22,620 nucleotides of DNA from Candidatus Bathyarchaeota archaeon (lineage in GTDB: Archaea; Thermoproteota; Bathyarchaeia; TCS64): the NCBI GenBank assembly GCA_003662205.1, contig QMXQ01000005.1, positions 1 through 22,620 on the forward strand, given 5' to 3'. Below are positions 7,840 to 14,672 of this stretch, piece by piece. The notes beneath the pieces are model-generated. The model did no database searches, was not told where the DNA came from, and saw nothing but the letters and a program-made list of their open reading frames with translations. How positions within the stretch are numbered: position 1 is the stretch's first letter; each line of letters starts with the position of its first letter. Position numbers and translations under genes: made by a program.

Positions 7840-9435
7840 CTACTTCAGAGCCTCCTCTATTTTCTCCACCGTTATATCCCGAAGGGCTTCTCTTAGACGC
7901 GTGCTGAACGGAGACCCCCTGTCCTCCTCGAGGGCGCGGGTGTACTCTTCTATCTTCTCCGGGACAGTCTCATCTCCGTGACCCAGAGCCTGCGACGCGT
8001 ACAGCCCGACGAGCTTTCCCTCCAGCACGGCCGTCGTCGCCTCCTCGATGCTCGCGCAGTCCCCCGCGATGTAGGCGTTCTCCGCGAAGCGGTACGTCCT
8101 GTCCCGTATGGGCACCATTCCGCCCAAGGCGCCGACGTAGACCATCTTGGGGTTGAAGAGTTGGACGAGATCATACGCCGGGTTGAGTCCCACCCCCACG
8201 CAGATGAAGTCGCAGTCCACCCGTCTCTCGGTTCCGGGGATGGGCTTGCCGTAATCAGCCAGCTTTGTGACTATCGCTCCCTCAACCCTGTTCTTGCCGA
8301 GGGCCTTGACGATGGTGTGCCGGGTCACGATGGGGACGCCGTGCCTCTTGATCTTTGCCGCGTGCACAAAGTAGCCTCTCACCCTCCTGAAGCTGGGTGC
8401 GAATACTCCTGCTACCTCGATGCCCGCCTGCAGGAGGTGGTAGGAGACGATCAGTGCCACGTTACCCGTGCCCAGGAGGATGCCCCTGTTCCCGGGTTTG
8501 ACGCCGTAGACGTTCAGAAGGGTTTGTACCCCGCCCGCCCCGTATACGCCTGGCAGGTCGTTGTTCTCGAAGACCAGGGACCTCTCGTAGGCCCCTGTGG
8601 AGATGAGGTATTTTTTCGCCTTCACTTTGAGGGTGGTGTCATTTGGACCCTTCAGCAACATGGTGTTCTCAGAGGGATAGTAGCCGACGGCGCTCGTCTG
8701 CGTCATAACCTTGACGTTGTCCAGCTTTGAGATCTTCTCGACCAGCTCCTCACCGAGCTTGAAGCCGCGCTTGCCGGCGGCGTATTTAACATCGCTGAAG
8801 AACATGTGGGTCTGCTTCAGCAACTGCCCTCCGAGCTTCTCCTTGTCGTCGATGATCAGGGTGTCCACGCCTTGCTGACCAGCTTCGACGGCTGCGGACA
8901 TCCCCGCCGGCCCTCCCCCCACGATGAGGAACTCGGTTGACAGCTCGCCTTGGTATCCCCCACTCGGCGCCACCTCCGGCACCTTTTCCGGGTATGACCC
9001 CAGGCCGGTGAACTTGCGCATGATCTTCATGGCTGGCTCATAGATGAACCCGGGCCTGGTGAACAGCTTCATGTACCGCAGGGGCGGGAGCTTCATCATC
9101 CCGAGGAATGGTGCGGCCCAATCAGCGATGGTCCTCTGCCGTTTGATGCGCATGCCGTCGCGGACCAAGGTCACGCACGTCCTCACGTTGGGGACGCCGT
9201 CAACCTCCATCATGCAGGCGGAGCATCGACCGATGGCGCAGAAGAAGCCCCTCGGCCTCCTGTACTTTATGCTCTTGCTGAACTCCCTGATTCCGTTGGC
9301 GTACAGCGCCGCCGCCACGGTCTCGTTCTTATAAGCCTTCAGGGGCTTACCATCGAGGTATATCGTGACCTCTTTACCCCTGTCGAACTTGAGGATGGGA
9401 TGTTCATAGATTCTCCAGTCCTCGATGGCAATCAC
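7840..9435 (-). CDS. NADH oxidase/HcnAB-like alpha subunit: [2Fe-2S] domain fused to FAD/NAD oxidoreductase
   Basis: This 531-residue protein has two parts. Residues 14-95 form a plant-type [2Fe-2S] (Fer2_4) domain, with cysteines at 66, 71, 74 and 87 and GFFCAIGRCSAC as the core. Residues about 168-510 form a two-dinucleotide-binding disulfide-reductase-type domain: FAD motif LIVGGGPAGMSAAVEAG at 170-186, then a second nucleotide site around GILLGTGNVALIVSY, and a C-terminal FAD motif near YIAGDCASIEEAT. This architecture is that of the alpha subunits of sarcosine oxidase-like, hydrogen cyanide synthase-like and dye-linked proline dehydrogenase complexes, in which it oxidises NADH or relays electrons. 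Unlike many relatives, it lacks a C-terminal BFD-type [2Fe-2S] domain, which is encoded by the separate gene upstream. It starts at GTG, overlapping that gene's stop in GTGA. Confidence 0.9.
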   Translation of the reverse strand: MIAIEDWRIYEHPILKFDRGKEVTIYLDGKPLKAYKNETVAAALYANGIREFSKSIKYRRPRGFFCAIGRCSACMMEVDGVPNVRTCVTLVRDGMRIKRQRTIADWAAPFLGMMKLPPLRYMKLFTRPGFIYEPAMKIMRKFTGLGSYPEKVPEVAPSGGYQGELSTEFLIVGGGPAGMSAAVEAGQQGVDTLIIDDKEKLGGQLLKQTHMFFSDVKYAAGKRGFKLGEELVEKISKLDNVKVMTQTSAVGYYPSENTMLLKGPNDTTLKVKAKKYLISTGAYERSLVFENNDLPGVYGAGGVQTLLNVYGVKPGNRGILLGTGNVALIVSYHLLQAGIEVAGVFAPSFRRVRGYFVHAAKIKRHGVPIVTRHTIVKALGKNRVEGAIVTKLADYGKPIPGTERRVDCDFICVGVGLNPAYDLVQLFNPKMVYVGALGGMVPIRDRTYRFAENAYIAGDCASIEEATTAVLEGKLVGLYASQALGHGDETVPEKIEEYTRALEEDRGSPFSTRLREALRDITVEKIEEALK

Positions 9436-9746
9436 CTCTTCGAGCTTCTTTTCCCCGGGGGCCTGGCTATGCTGCCTAGGGTGATGGGGTCTATGGGGGG
9501 CCTTATCTTCGTGGTCACGTTCACGTTCTTACCGGTCTTCCTCGCAAGTATTGCCATCGTAAGGGGCAGGCACGTCTTTCCCTGGCAGTGACCGGTCGTC
9601 ACGCCCGTTATCCTCTTGAGGGTCTCTAGGTCATCGTAGCCGGCGTCTATCGCCGCCTCGATGTCCGATTCGGTCACATCGTGACATCTACAGACGATCT
9701 TCTTCACCACACCCAGGTCCCCCTTCCCTCGATATACACGTTTCAT
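9432..9746 (-). CDS. Small BFD-like [2Fe-2S] protein, first gene of the dehydrogenase operon
   Basis: This 104-residue protein carries the BFD-like [2Fe-2S] motif: CRC (Cys19, Cys21) and GHCQGKTC (Cys54, Cys59). The end, IRPPIDPITLGSIA, is the conserved tail that in sarcosine oxidase/HcnB-like proteins closes the BFD domain. It therefore looks like a domain split off from the alpha subunit. At about 11 kDa it corresponds to the small delta subunit of the archaeal complexes. A GTG at codon 13-14 (before VKKIVCRC) is an alternative start, because the motif AGGTGA lies right against the ATG. The stop overlaps the start of the next gene by four bases. Confidence 0.85.
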   Translation of the reverse strand: MKRVYRGKGDLGVVKKIVCRCHDVTESDIEAAIDAGYDDLETLKRITGVTTGHCQGKTCLPLTMAILARKTGKNVNVTTKIRPPIDPITLGSIARPPGKRSSKR

Positions 9747-9783
9747 TCACCTGGATCTCATAACTCTCGGACAGCGGATTCCC

Positions 9784-9797
9784 AAGTAATATGAAGG
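9784..9797 (-). promoter_or_regulatory. Probable TATA element of the dehydrogenase operon
   Basis: On the minus strand CTTCATATTACTT lies about 40 bases ahead of the ATG at 9746, the correct position for an archaeal TATA box giving a short leader. The match to consensus is moderate. Confidence 0.4.
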
Positions 9798-9802
9798 CTT
9801 GT

Positions 9803-9812
9803 TAATAAAAAT
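9803..9812 (-). terminator. T-run after glutamate dehydrogenase
   Basis: Thirteen bases past the GDH stop the minus strand reads ATTTTTATTAA. Archaeal RNA polymerase commonly stops at such runs, so GDH and the downstream operon are probably separate transcripts. Confidence 0.4.
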
Positions 9813-9824
9813 GGAGGTTCGCCT

Positions 9825-11072
9825 TTAGATCCAGCCCCGGAGCTTCATCGCCTCGGCGACCCTGCCGAGGGCTAGGACGTAGGCACCGTACCGCAGGTTC
9901 ACCTTATATTTCTCCGCTTGCTCGTGGACGTCCTTAAAGGCCTGCTTCATCACCCGCTCAAGGCGCTGGTCGACCTCCTCCTCCGTCCAGTAGTAGCCCA
10001 TCCTGTTCTGGACCCACTCGAAGTAGCTGACTGTGACACCGCCCGCGTTGGCGAGTATGTCGGGGATGACAATGATCTTCTTCTCGTTGAGGATCCCGTC
10101 CCCGTCCGGCGTGGTTGGACCGTTCGCCCCCTCAACGATCATCTTAGCCTTGACGTCTCCGGCGTTCTCGCCTGTGATCATGTTCTCCATCGCTGCAGGC
10201 ACGAGAATGTCACAGTCGACGGTCAACGGGTCCTTGGTGCCTATATCCTCACAGCCGGGGAAGCCCTTGACGCTGCCGGTCTTCTTCTTGTGCTCCATGA
10301 GCTTCCTCGGGTCGATGCCATCCTTGTTGTAGACACCGCCGCGGGAGTCGCTCGCCGCGACGATCTTGGCCCCGGCGTCGTGGAAGTTCAGCGCGGCGTG
10401 GTAGGCGACGTTGCCGTAGCCCTGCACCGAGACCGCGGCGCCCTTGATCGGGATTTTGAACGCCTTGGAGGCCTCGACAGCCGTGAAGAAGACGCCTCTG
10501 CCTGTGGCCGCCGTCCTGCCCAGGGAGCCTCCAAGGACGATGGGCTTCGCAGTGATGACACCGGGGCTGATCCGGCCAGTCACTTTGTAGTACTCGTCCA
10601 TGAACCAGGCCATGATCTGGGCGTTTGTGCCCACGTCGGGCGCGGGTATGTCGAGGTCGACGCCCACGAACCACGCTATGGCGGCGGCGTACGCCCTGGT
10701 GAGCCGCTCCAGCTCCCCCTTGGAGAGCTTCTTGGGGTCGCAGGCGATGCCGCCCTTCCCGCCCCCGTAGGGGAGGTTGACGACGGCGTTCTTCCAGGTC
10801 ATCCAGGCCGCGAGGGCCTTCTCCGTATCCAGATCCAGGTGGGGATAGTACCTGATGCCGCCCTTGGTGGGACCACGGGCGTCGTTGTGGTGGATCCTGA
10901 AGGCTTGGAAGCTCCTGACGGAGCCGTCGTCCATCTTTATCGGCAGGGAGACCTGCAGGATGGCCTTCGGCTTGCTGACGACCTCGTAGACTGCTGGTTC
11001 AAGGCCCATGAGATCCGAGACTTTCTTGATATTCACAAGCTGGGATTCCCATGGACTGAGTTTCTTGCTCAT
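9825..11072 (-). CDS. gdhA: Glutamate dehydrogenase
   Basis: This 415-residue protein is the normal length for the hexameric archaeal enzyme. It interconverts glutamate with 2-oxoglutarate and ammonia using NAD(P). Visible signatures are the substrate-binding stretch GPTKGGIRYYP at 67-77, the active-site loop LPYGGGKGGI with Lys106, the catalytic Asp region DIPAPDVGTN, and the Rossmann motif QGYGNVA in the second half. Coenzyme preference cannot be read with certainty. It lies directly upstream of the amino-acid dehydrogenase operon on the same strand, 78 bases apart, which suits a route in which glutamate from proline is deaminated. GAGGAAGTGA upstream of the ATG is a plausible ribosome binding site. 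Confidence 0.97.
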   Translation of the reverse strand: MSKKLSPWESQLVNIKKVSDLMGLEPAVYEVVSKPKAILQVSLPIKMDDGSVRSFQAFRIHHNDARGPTKGGIRYYPHLDLDTEKALAAWMTWKNAVVNLPYGGGKGGIACDPKKLSKGELERLTRAYAAAIAWFVGVDLDIPAPDVGTNAQIMAWFMDEYYKVTGRISPGVITAKPIVLGGSLGRTAATGRGVFFTAVEASKAFKIPIKGAAVSVQGYGNVAYHAALNFHDAGAKIVAASDSRGGVYNKDGIDPRKLMEHKKKTGSVKGFPGCEDIGTKDPLTVDCDILVPAAMENMITGENAGDVKAKMIVEGANGPTTPDGDGILNEKKIIVIPDILANAGGVTVSYFEWVQNRMGYYWTEEEVDQRLERVMKQAFKDVHEQAEKYKVNLRYGAYVLALGRVAEAMKLRGWI

Positions 11073-11107
11073 TTTAAGGTCACTTCCTCGGAACTTTTTG
11101 GGTTCAA

Positions 11108-11116
11108 CTATTTAAT
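11108..11116 (-). promoter_or_regulatory. TATA element of gdhA
   Basis: On the minus strand ATTAAATAG lies about 38 bases ahead of the gdhA ATG, consistent with a TATA box and a leader of about ten bases that contains a purine-rich ribosome binding site. Confidence 0.5.
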
Positions 11117-11198
11117 GGTATCCCCGGAACTCTATATACTCTCATTACAATATATTATTGTACCCTTCCGCGACGTGGTCGGACGGTGGTTTCGGGCG

Positions 11199-11474
11199 TC
11201 AACGGTAATCCTCAGGGTTGAGGCCCAGCTCCTCAAGATTCTTCAGGCCCCGCTCGTACTTGCGCTGCGCCATCTCCTCGATCGCCTTGATTGTCGTCTC
11301 CCCATCAGAGTCCAGGTCCTGGGTGAAGTATCCGGCGTCGATGGCCCGCTCCACCAGTCCCTTCGCCTGGTTGCTCCGGGCGAGGACGGTGGTGTACCCG
11401 TCCCTCGAGCCAGAAACCCATATCTCCAACAGTCTGAGGAAACCTCCGGGGGATTGGGTCCTGATCGCCCTCAC
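11199..11474 (-). pseudogene. C-terminal fragment of a FrhB/F420-dependent hydrogenase beta-like gene
   Basis: The frame encodes 91 residues from a GTG. The stretch VSGSRDGYTTVLARSNQAKG, with an AIDAGYFTQDL segment and the helix IKAIEEMAQRKYERGLKNLE, matches the very C-terminus of the FrhB_FdhB_C domain, where the family reads 'SVGSpDGwtTViVRtekG' then an amphipathic helix. FrhB-family proteins are usually 280-400 residues, with Fe-S cysteines and a flavin site; none of that is present. A TAA lies in frame about 60 bases upstream of the GTG, and the intervening codons do not look like the family. It is most likely a 5'-truncated remnant, although a short expressed protein cannot be ruled out. 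Confidence 0.6.
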
Positions 11475-11541
11475 AGCCTCCGGCGCGATTCTCCCCGACC
11501 TAGGAGCTTGGCCTTAAAGCGGGGCGGAGAGGGCCATCAGC

Positions 11542-11931
11542 TCACTGCTCGCATAGATAGCGGATGGCCGCGTCCACGTCCCCCCTTATCGTTATCTTTA
11601 TGGGGCCGAGTGGCGCCTCCCTGGAGTGGTAGAAGGAGACGCGGCCGGCGTACGCGGCCTGCCTGTTCAGCCCGAAAATGAGGGTGCTTCCCTGGGTGCT
11701 TCGGGTGAGGAGGGCTCGGGCGGCGCCCCTTATCCTCGCCCTCCTGAGCTGCTCCCTGAGGTGGCGGAGGGACTCGACACCGTTCATGTGGCACTCCAAC
11801 ACCGTCGTGTTCCCCCTGGTGTGCTGCTTGAGGTCCACGTCGCCGAGGACGTTCCTCACTGCCCTCTCGACCTTCTCCACGCTCTCCGTGGGGTTCACAA
11901 CCGCCTCGACCGCGATCTCGACCCGGGTCAT
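11542..11931 (-). CDS. UPF0201 family protein (archaeal RNA-binding-like)
   Basis: This 129-residue protein is the expected size for UPF0201/COG1325. The N-terminal strand VEIAVEAVVNPTESVEKVERA and the later LLTRSTQGSTLIFGLNRQAA segment followed by PLGPIKITI are family hallmarks. The family is archaeal, has an alpha/beta fold related to ribosomal protein L5-like folds, and is described as a predicted exosome-associated or RNA-binding protein; its role is not proven. The start overlaps the stop of the UPF0200 gene in ATGA (11928-11931), a pairing conserved in many archaea, so the two are almost certainly co-translated. Confidence 0.88.
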   Translation of the reverse strand: MTRVEIAVEAVVNPTESVEKVERAVRNVLGDVDLKQHTRGNTTVLECHMNGVESLRHLREQLRRARIRGAARALLTRSTQGSTLIFGLNRQAAYAGRVSFYHSREAPLGPIKITIRGDVDAAIRYLCEQ

Positions 11932-12482
11932 TCCTCGTTTAAACGCTCCATCAGACCCTCAAACGCCTGCTTCAGGTCCTGGAGGGAGCCCTCGTTGACG
12001 ATCATGTGATCCGCCATGGCGATGGCAGAGCCCACGCCGAAGCCGAGCTCCCGCCTGTCCCTCTCGACGAAGGTCTCCCACCTCTTCGGGTCGTCGCTCC
12101 TCCCCCTCTCCCTGAGCCGACGGAACCTGGTCCCCGGCGAGGCGTGAACGGCCATGAGCATGACGTCGCTGAAGGCGTCCCTGAAAGCCTCCACCTCCTC
12201 GAGGCTCCTTATCCCGTCCACCACGACACACGCCGCCCCTTCCCGCCGCAGCCTCTCGATGCATTTCCTCGCCACCGCGGCGTCGCCGCCCTCCCGCCTT
12301 ATGCCCTCGGCGACGAGGCCGAGGTTGCTCGGCGTCGGCTCCAGACCCCTCTCCCTGGCTAGGTCCCTGATGACGTCGCCCATCGTCGTGACCCTATACC
12401 CGTGCTCCTCGGCGTAGCCGGCTAGCGTCGTCTTCCCCGAGCCGGACATCCCCGTGATCAGCATCAGGCGAGGTCGCGTCAA
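11928..12482 (-). CDS. UPF0200 P-loop nucleotide kinase (dephospho-CoA kinase-like)
   Basis: This 184-residue kinase opens with a Walker A motif GMSGSGKTT at 11-19. It is followed by VTTMGDVIRDLARERGLEPT, a substrate-side segment typical of UPF0200/COG0237-like archaeal proteins, then VVVDGIRSLEEVEAF (a Walker B-like strand) and an Arg-rich lid (FRRLRERGRSDDPKRWETF). The end, ADHMIVNEGSLQDLKQ, is also family-typical. Archaea use unrelated enzymes for parts of CoA synthesis and this family's substrate is not settled, so 'dephospho-CoA kinase-like' describes the fold only. It sits between the radical-SAM gene (four-base gap) and UPF0201 (four-base overlap) in one operon. Confidence 0.9.
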   Translation of the reverse strand: MTRPRLMLITGMSGSGKTTLAGYAEEHGYRVTTMGDVIRDLARERGLEPTPSNLGLVAEGIRREGGDAAVARKCIERLRREGAACVVVDGIRSLEEVEAFRDAFSDVMLMAVHASPGTRFRRLRERGRSDDPKRWETFVERDRRELGFGVGSAIAMADHMIVNEGSLQDLKQAFEGLMERLNEE

Positions 12483-12486
12483 GAGG

Positions 12487-13260
12487 TCACCCTATCCGCT
12501 CTAGGCCTGTCTCCCTGGTCTTTATGTAGACGTTCTCCACGCCCTCATGGAGGGCGACTTCGGCCAGCTGTATCATCGTCTCCCTGCTGGGGGGGCTGAG
12601 CGTTTTGAGGTGGGGGCTCAGGACGTTGCCGGTGTTGTCGAACTGCTGGAGGTAGTAGACGTCGCATCGGCCTCTGATGTCGGAGGCTATCCGCCTGATG
12701 AACTCCGGGTCGTCCGAGAGGGTGGGGGCGACGGTGGTCCTCGCCTCGACCTCGACGCCGCGGCTGTTGCAGAGCTCGAGGGTGCGCGCCACGCCTTCGA
12801 CCATCTTGGCGCCGAGCCGGGGGAGGCCGATGACCTTGCCGTAGTCGTCTGCCGTGAGGGGGGCTTTGACGTCGAGGGCGACGCGGTCGACTAGCCCTGC
12901 GTCCAGCAGCCTCTCCGCGATCCTGTGGAGGCTTCCGTTGGTGTCCAGCATCAGCTTCAGCCCGAAGCTCTTGACGAGTTTCGCCGCCATCATGACGCCC
13001 TCGGCTTGGAGGAGGGGCTCGCCCCCGGTGAACACCACCGCGTCGAGGAGGTTCAGGTTGATCTCGATGCGCCGTCGAAGCGTCTCGATCTCGATCTCCT
13101 CCCCGGAGTCGACGGGTATGAGGCCGGAGTTCTGGCAATAGGGGCAGCGGAAGTTGCAGCCCGCGAAGAAGACGACGAGGGAGACATTGCCGTACCAGTC
13201 GACCGTCGACATATCCGTGATGCCCCCCAGCCTCAACGTCGACCCTTCATCATCGCCCAT
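12487..13260 (-). CDS. Radical SAM protein, anaerobic ribonucleotide reductase activase-like (NrdG2 type)
   Basis: This 257-residue radical SAM enzyme has CNFRCPYC (Cys35, 39, 42) as the CxxxCxxC [4Fe-4S] motif, preceded by VSLVVFFAG. FTGGEPLLQ provides the GGEP SAM-binding motif. MLDTNGSL and VDRVALDVKAPL are the later strands of the partial TIM barrel. Length and motifs match the archaeal NrdG2 group (anaerobic ribonucleoside-triphosphate reductase activating protein), which installs a glycyl radical on NrdD; no NrdD gene is in the window, so the partner is unknown. It is the first gene of a three-gene operon. The promoter predicted at 13290-13299 would give a leader of only about eight bases. 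Confidence 0.9.
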   Translation of the reverse strand: MGDDEGSTLRLGGITDMSTVDWYGNVSLVVFFAGCNFRCPYCQNSGLIPVDSGEEIEIETLRRRIEINLNLLDAVVFTGGEPLLQAEGVMMAAKLVKSFGLKLMLDTNGSLHRIAERLLDAGLVDRVALDVKAPLTADDYGKVIGLPRLGAKMVEGVARTLELCNSRGVEVEARTTVAPTLSDDPEFIRRIASDIRGRCDVYYLQQFDNTGNVLSPHLKTLSPPSRETMIQLAEVALHEGVENVYIKTRETGLERIG

Positions 13261-13289
13261 ACTCTATCCAATCAATAGAGGCCGAGGCG

Positions 13290-13299
13290 GATTTAAATC
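13290..13299 (-). promoter_or_regulatory. Palindromic TATA box between radical SAM operon and thpR
   Basis: GATTTAAATC is a perfect ten-base palindrome, centred about 26 bases before the predicted start of the minus-strand operon transcript and 34 bases from its ATG. Because it is symmetric it could also recruit TBP toward the plus strand. For thpR, however, a second AT-rich site, AAATTAAAG at about 13328-13336, is better placed. Confidence 0.55.
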
Positions 13300-13380
13300 G
13301 CTTGATCCGAGGGCGACCCTTTGGGCAAAATTAAAGTGGCGTGTCGCCATAGGCTTCGTCGAGAGGCGGCCGACGTGGGC

Positions 13381-13932
13381 GTGCGGTGTTTCATCTCCGT
13401 CGACATAGAGGACCAGAGCATCCTCGACGCGCTGGAGGAGGCCCAGCGCCGATTGAGAGGGACGGGCGCGGACCTGAAATGCGTCGAGAGGGGGAACATC
13501 CACATCACTGTCAGGTTCCTCGGCGACGTCAGGGAGGGGCTGGTCGCCGAGCTCCAGCGCCTGGTCTCCGACACCGCGTTCAACCCCTTCAGGGTGGAGT
13601 TCAGGGGGCTGGGCGCCTTCCCCAGTCTCCGCAGGCCGCGGGTGGTCTGGGCGGGGATCTCGGACGGCGTCGAGGAGCTGGCCGCCATCTTCCGACGCCT
13701 CGAGCCCGAGCTCGTCGGGATGGGCTTCAGGCCGGAGGGACGGGGTTTCAGCCCCCACATCACCCTCGCGAGGGTCCGGTCGGGGAGGAACAGGGACAGG
13801 CTGGTGGAGGAGGTGATGGCCCACGCGGACGACGTGTTCGGCGAGATGGAGGTGAGGCACATCAGGCTTAAGAAGAGCGTCCTCACCCCCGGGGGGCCCA
13901 TCTACTCCACCCTGGCGGAGTCGAGAAGGTGA
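13381..13932 (+). CDS. thpR: RNA 2',3'-cyclic phosphodiesterase (2'-5' RNA ligase family)
   Basis: This 184-residue protein belongs to the 2H phosphoesterases, which hydrolyse 2',3'-cyclic phosphate ends of RNA and in vitro join tRNA halves through 2'-5' bonds. Two HxTx motifs, HITV at 41-44 and HITL at 126-129, supply the catalytic His/Thr pairs. I chose the GTG at 13381 because it gives MRCFISVDIED, which lines up with the usual ThpR start and gives the usual length. The same frame stays open upstream to a TTG at 13321, and GTG at 13375 is a near alternative. In many archaea this gene neighbours the CCA-adding enzyme gene, as it does here with one small gene between, supporting a role in tRNA end processing. 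Confidence 0.93.
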   Translation: MRCFISVDIEDQSILDALEEAQRRLRGTGADLKCVERGNIHITVRFLGDVREGLVAELQRLVSDTAFNPFRVEFRGLGAFPSLRRPRVVWAGISDGVEELAAIFRRLEPELVGMGFRPEGRGFSPHITLARVRSGRNRDRLVEEVMAHADDVFGEMEVRHIRLKKSVLTPGGPIYSTLAESRR

Positions 13933-14085
13933 GCTCGCCCTACTTTCCATGAAAAATAAAGGCTTATTCGGCGATCCGTGGAGTTTTCGCATCCCTCTCC
14001 GCAAACGACGCTGTTCAATTCCTCTGTATCGTAGATACTGGTCGCTCAAACCATTCCTCAGATATCGGATACGCTTCGGCAATCC

Positions 14086-14094
14086 ATTTATAAA
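14086..14094 (+). promoter_or_regulatory. TATA box of the Cys-motif gene
   Basis: ATTTATAAA sits about 50 bases before the ATG at 14142. The expected transcript start near 14117 leaves a leader carrying ACAGGAG, about nine bases from the start codon. The rest of the 13933-14141 gap holds no gene I can support. Confidence 0.6.
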
Positions 14095-14141
14095 CCGTAG
14101 CTCAACCCTGTTCGCAACCCAACGGACAGGAGCCGGACGAC

Positions 14142-14513
14142 ATGTACAGGATGTTTGAGCGCACCGATCTCTGCCCCTACACAGACCGGTGTGAGAGCTT
14201 TCAGATCATCTGCCGCGCAGAGAGCTGGATGGAGCGGGAGCTGGCGAGGCTGAGAAGAGAGAACGCCCAGGACTTCGGGGACGGCGGCTACTCCGTTCAG
14301 GCCCTGCAGTGGCGGCTGGAGCATATGAGGCGGGTGAGGGAGAGATGCTACAGCTACAACGGCCGCTGCCTCAGGTTCTGGCAGTTCAAGGCCAGGGAGG
14401 AAGGGGAGATCAGGCCCCGTCGGCGGGAGTCCGCTTGGTCCCGGCCGGTGTTCGAGAAGCCCCTGGTCGAGCCCGTCTTGGAGCGGTCCCAGACAATAAA
14501 AGTGGAAGGGTAG
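14142..14513 (+). CDS. Small cysteine-motif protein of unknown function
   Basis: This 123-residue soluble, highly charged protein has two similar cysteine units. The first is CPYTDRC (Cys11, Cys17), with Cys24 following; the second is CYSYNGRC (Cys69, Cys76). Both share the pattern Y-x-x-R-C, suggesting paired metal-binding knuckles (zinc or an Fe-S cluster). The middle (about 30-68) is predicted helical and rich in Arg and Glu, and the tail after residue 85 is polar and probably disordered. It has its own TATA box and a ribosome binding site, which argues for a real gene. It lies between thpR and cca, so a link to RNA metabolism is possible, but that is neighbour inference only. I do not recognise the family. 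Confidence 0.72.
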   Translation: MYRMFERTDLCPYTDRCESFQIICRAESWMERELARLRRENAQDFGDGGYSVQALQWRLEHMRRVRERCYSYNGRCLRFWQFKAREEGEIRPRRRESAWSRPVFEKPLVEPVLERSQTIKVEG

Positions 14514-14530
14514 CCCCCGGGCCCCGGGGG
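14514..14530 (+). terminator. GC-only hairpin followed by short T-run
   Basis: Directly after the stop of the Cys-motif gene the sequence is a near-perfect inverted repeat of C and G only (CCCCCGGG/CCCCGGGGG). About eleven bases on comes CCCTTTTCTC. Position and shape suit a transcript end, though archaeal termination does not need hairpins. Confidence 0.35.
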
Positions 14531-14639
14531 TAGATGCCCTTTTCTCATCCTCCTCCAGTAGAGGTCGACGCCGAGGTATTTCGGTTCGAACCACGCGGCG
14601 CTGCCATCCTCTGAGGAGCGTCGCCCGGTGCGCCTCGAC

Positions 14640-14654
14640 GTCTACCTTATAGAC
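14640..14654 (+). promoter_or_regulatory. TATA element of cca inside a small inverted repeat
   Basis: GTCTACCTTATAGAC has matching five-base arms around CCTTA, with TTATAG at 14647-14652. The expected transcript start near 14676 falls at the cca start codons, implying a leaderless mRNA. The symmetry might mark a regulator site overlapping the TATA box, but it may be chance. Confidence 0.4.
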
Positions 14655-14672
14655 CCCCAAAACTCAACATAA

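Noticed and set aside
9918..11681. Plus-strand open frame of 587 codons antisense to gdhA
   Set aside because: It is a shadow of GC-rich codon use in gdhA on the other strand. It has low-complexity Val/Asp/Gly/Leu composition and no domain, and it runs across the gdhA promoter and the FrhB-like fragment.
13949..14158. Short plus-strand open frame between thpR and the Cys-motif gene
   Set aside because: It runs through the TATA box and leader of the next gene and overlaps its start. Its Arg/Phe-rich composition resembles noncoding translation and no ribosome binding site precedes it.
14560..14610. GGTTCGAACC, resembling a tRNA T-loop/B box
   Set aside because: The flanking bases cannot form a T stem or an acceptor stem on either strand; it is simply a ten-base palindrome.
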